From contig JAFTSR010000153.1 in assembly GCA_017467225.1 (NCBI GenBank), positions 1-5,942 on the forward strand: a DNA stretch of 5,942 nucleotides, in the 5' to 3' direction. Shown here in pieces: positions 5,908 to 5,942 of this stretch; positions within the stretch are counted from its first letter, which is position 1; each line of letters begins with the position of its first letter. A program made the translations under genes and the position numbers. The notes under the pieces are model-generated. The model worked only from the letters and a program-made list of their open reading frames with translations, was not told where the DNA came from and did no database searches. This DNA is from Clostridia bacterium (GTDB lineage Bacteria > Bacillota_A > Clostridia > Oscillospirales > CAG-272).

Positions 5908-5942
5908 ATAAAAAATAATATGCAATAAACAAAGATTAACCC

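Noticed and set aside
5858..5920. Intrinsic terminator for the isomerase gene
   Set aside because: The stem is strong but is followed by an A-rich GGATAAAAAATAA stretch and not a T run. On the minus strand no T run follows either.
1..5942. CRISPR array, tRNA, rRNA, insertion sequence or attachment site
   Set aside because: No regularly spaced repeats, cloverleaf-type sequences, transposase frames or paired terminal repeats were seen on either strand.

Overview
The window looks like chromosomal DNA of a gut-type Clostridia member, probably of the Oscillospirales/Ruminococcaceae kind. The supporting signs are genes of moderately high GC with a very A/T-rich intergenic region, strong AAAGGA/AAGGAGGT-type ribosome binding sites, a near-consensus housekeeping promoter, and a GTAGGGGC...GCCCCTAC palindrome of a kind I recall from those genomes. 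The taxonomic call is inference.

Layout: positions 1-4872 hold three co-directional genes on the minus strand, read right to left. They are a complete ABC exporter half-transporter (808 aa, 4872-2446), a small DUF1854-family protein (207 aa, 2411-1788), and a second ABC half-transporter (1769 to beyond position 1). The last is cut by the window edge after its Q-loop, so only its first 589 residues are visible. Gaps are 34 and 18 bp, each with its own ribosome binding site, so the three almost certainly form one operon. Positions 4873-5231 are a divergent, A/T-rich regulatory region. It contains a strong promoter for the rightward gene, a weaker candidate promoter for the leftward operon, and several inverted or repeated motifs. 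Positions 5232-5774 encode a 180-residue cupin protein of the D-lyxose ketol-isomerase family on the plus strand. Positions 5775-5942 are non-coding and carry a REP-like palindrome.

How the genes fit together: both ABC proteins share an unusual build. Each has a cytosolic N-terminal domain of about 130-165 residues, then a four-cysteine zinc ribbon (CPKC...CxxC), then a type IV exporter membrane domain and a nucleotide-binding domain. With the DUF1854 protein encoded between them, the likely product is a heterodimeric exporter with a dedicated accessory subunit. DUF1854 proteins beside ABC transporters are known from cyanophycin-associated loci in proteobacteria, but no cyanophycin gene is visible here and the substrate is unknown. 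This three-gene unit is the most interesting content of the window. The sugar isomerase has its own promoter and no evident functional link to the transporter.
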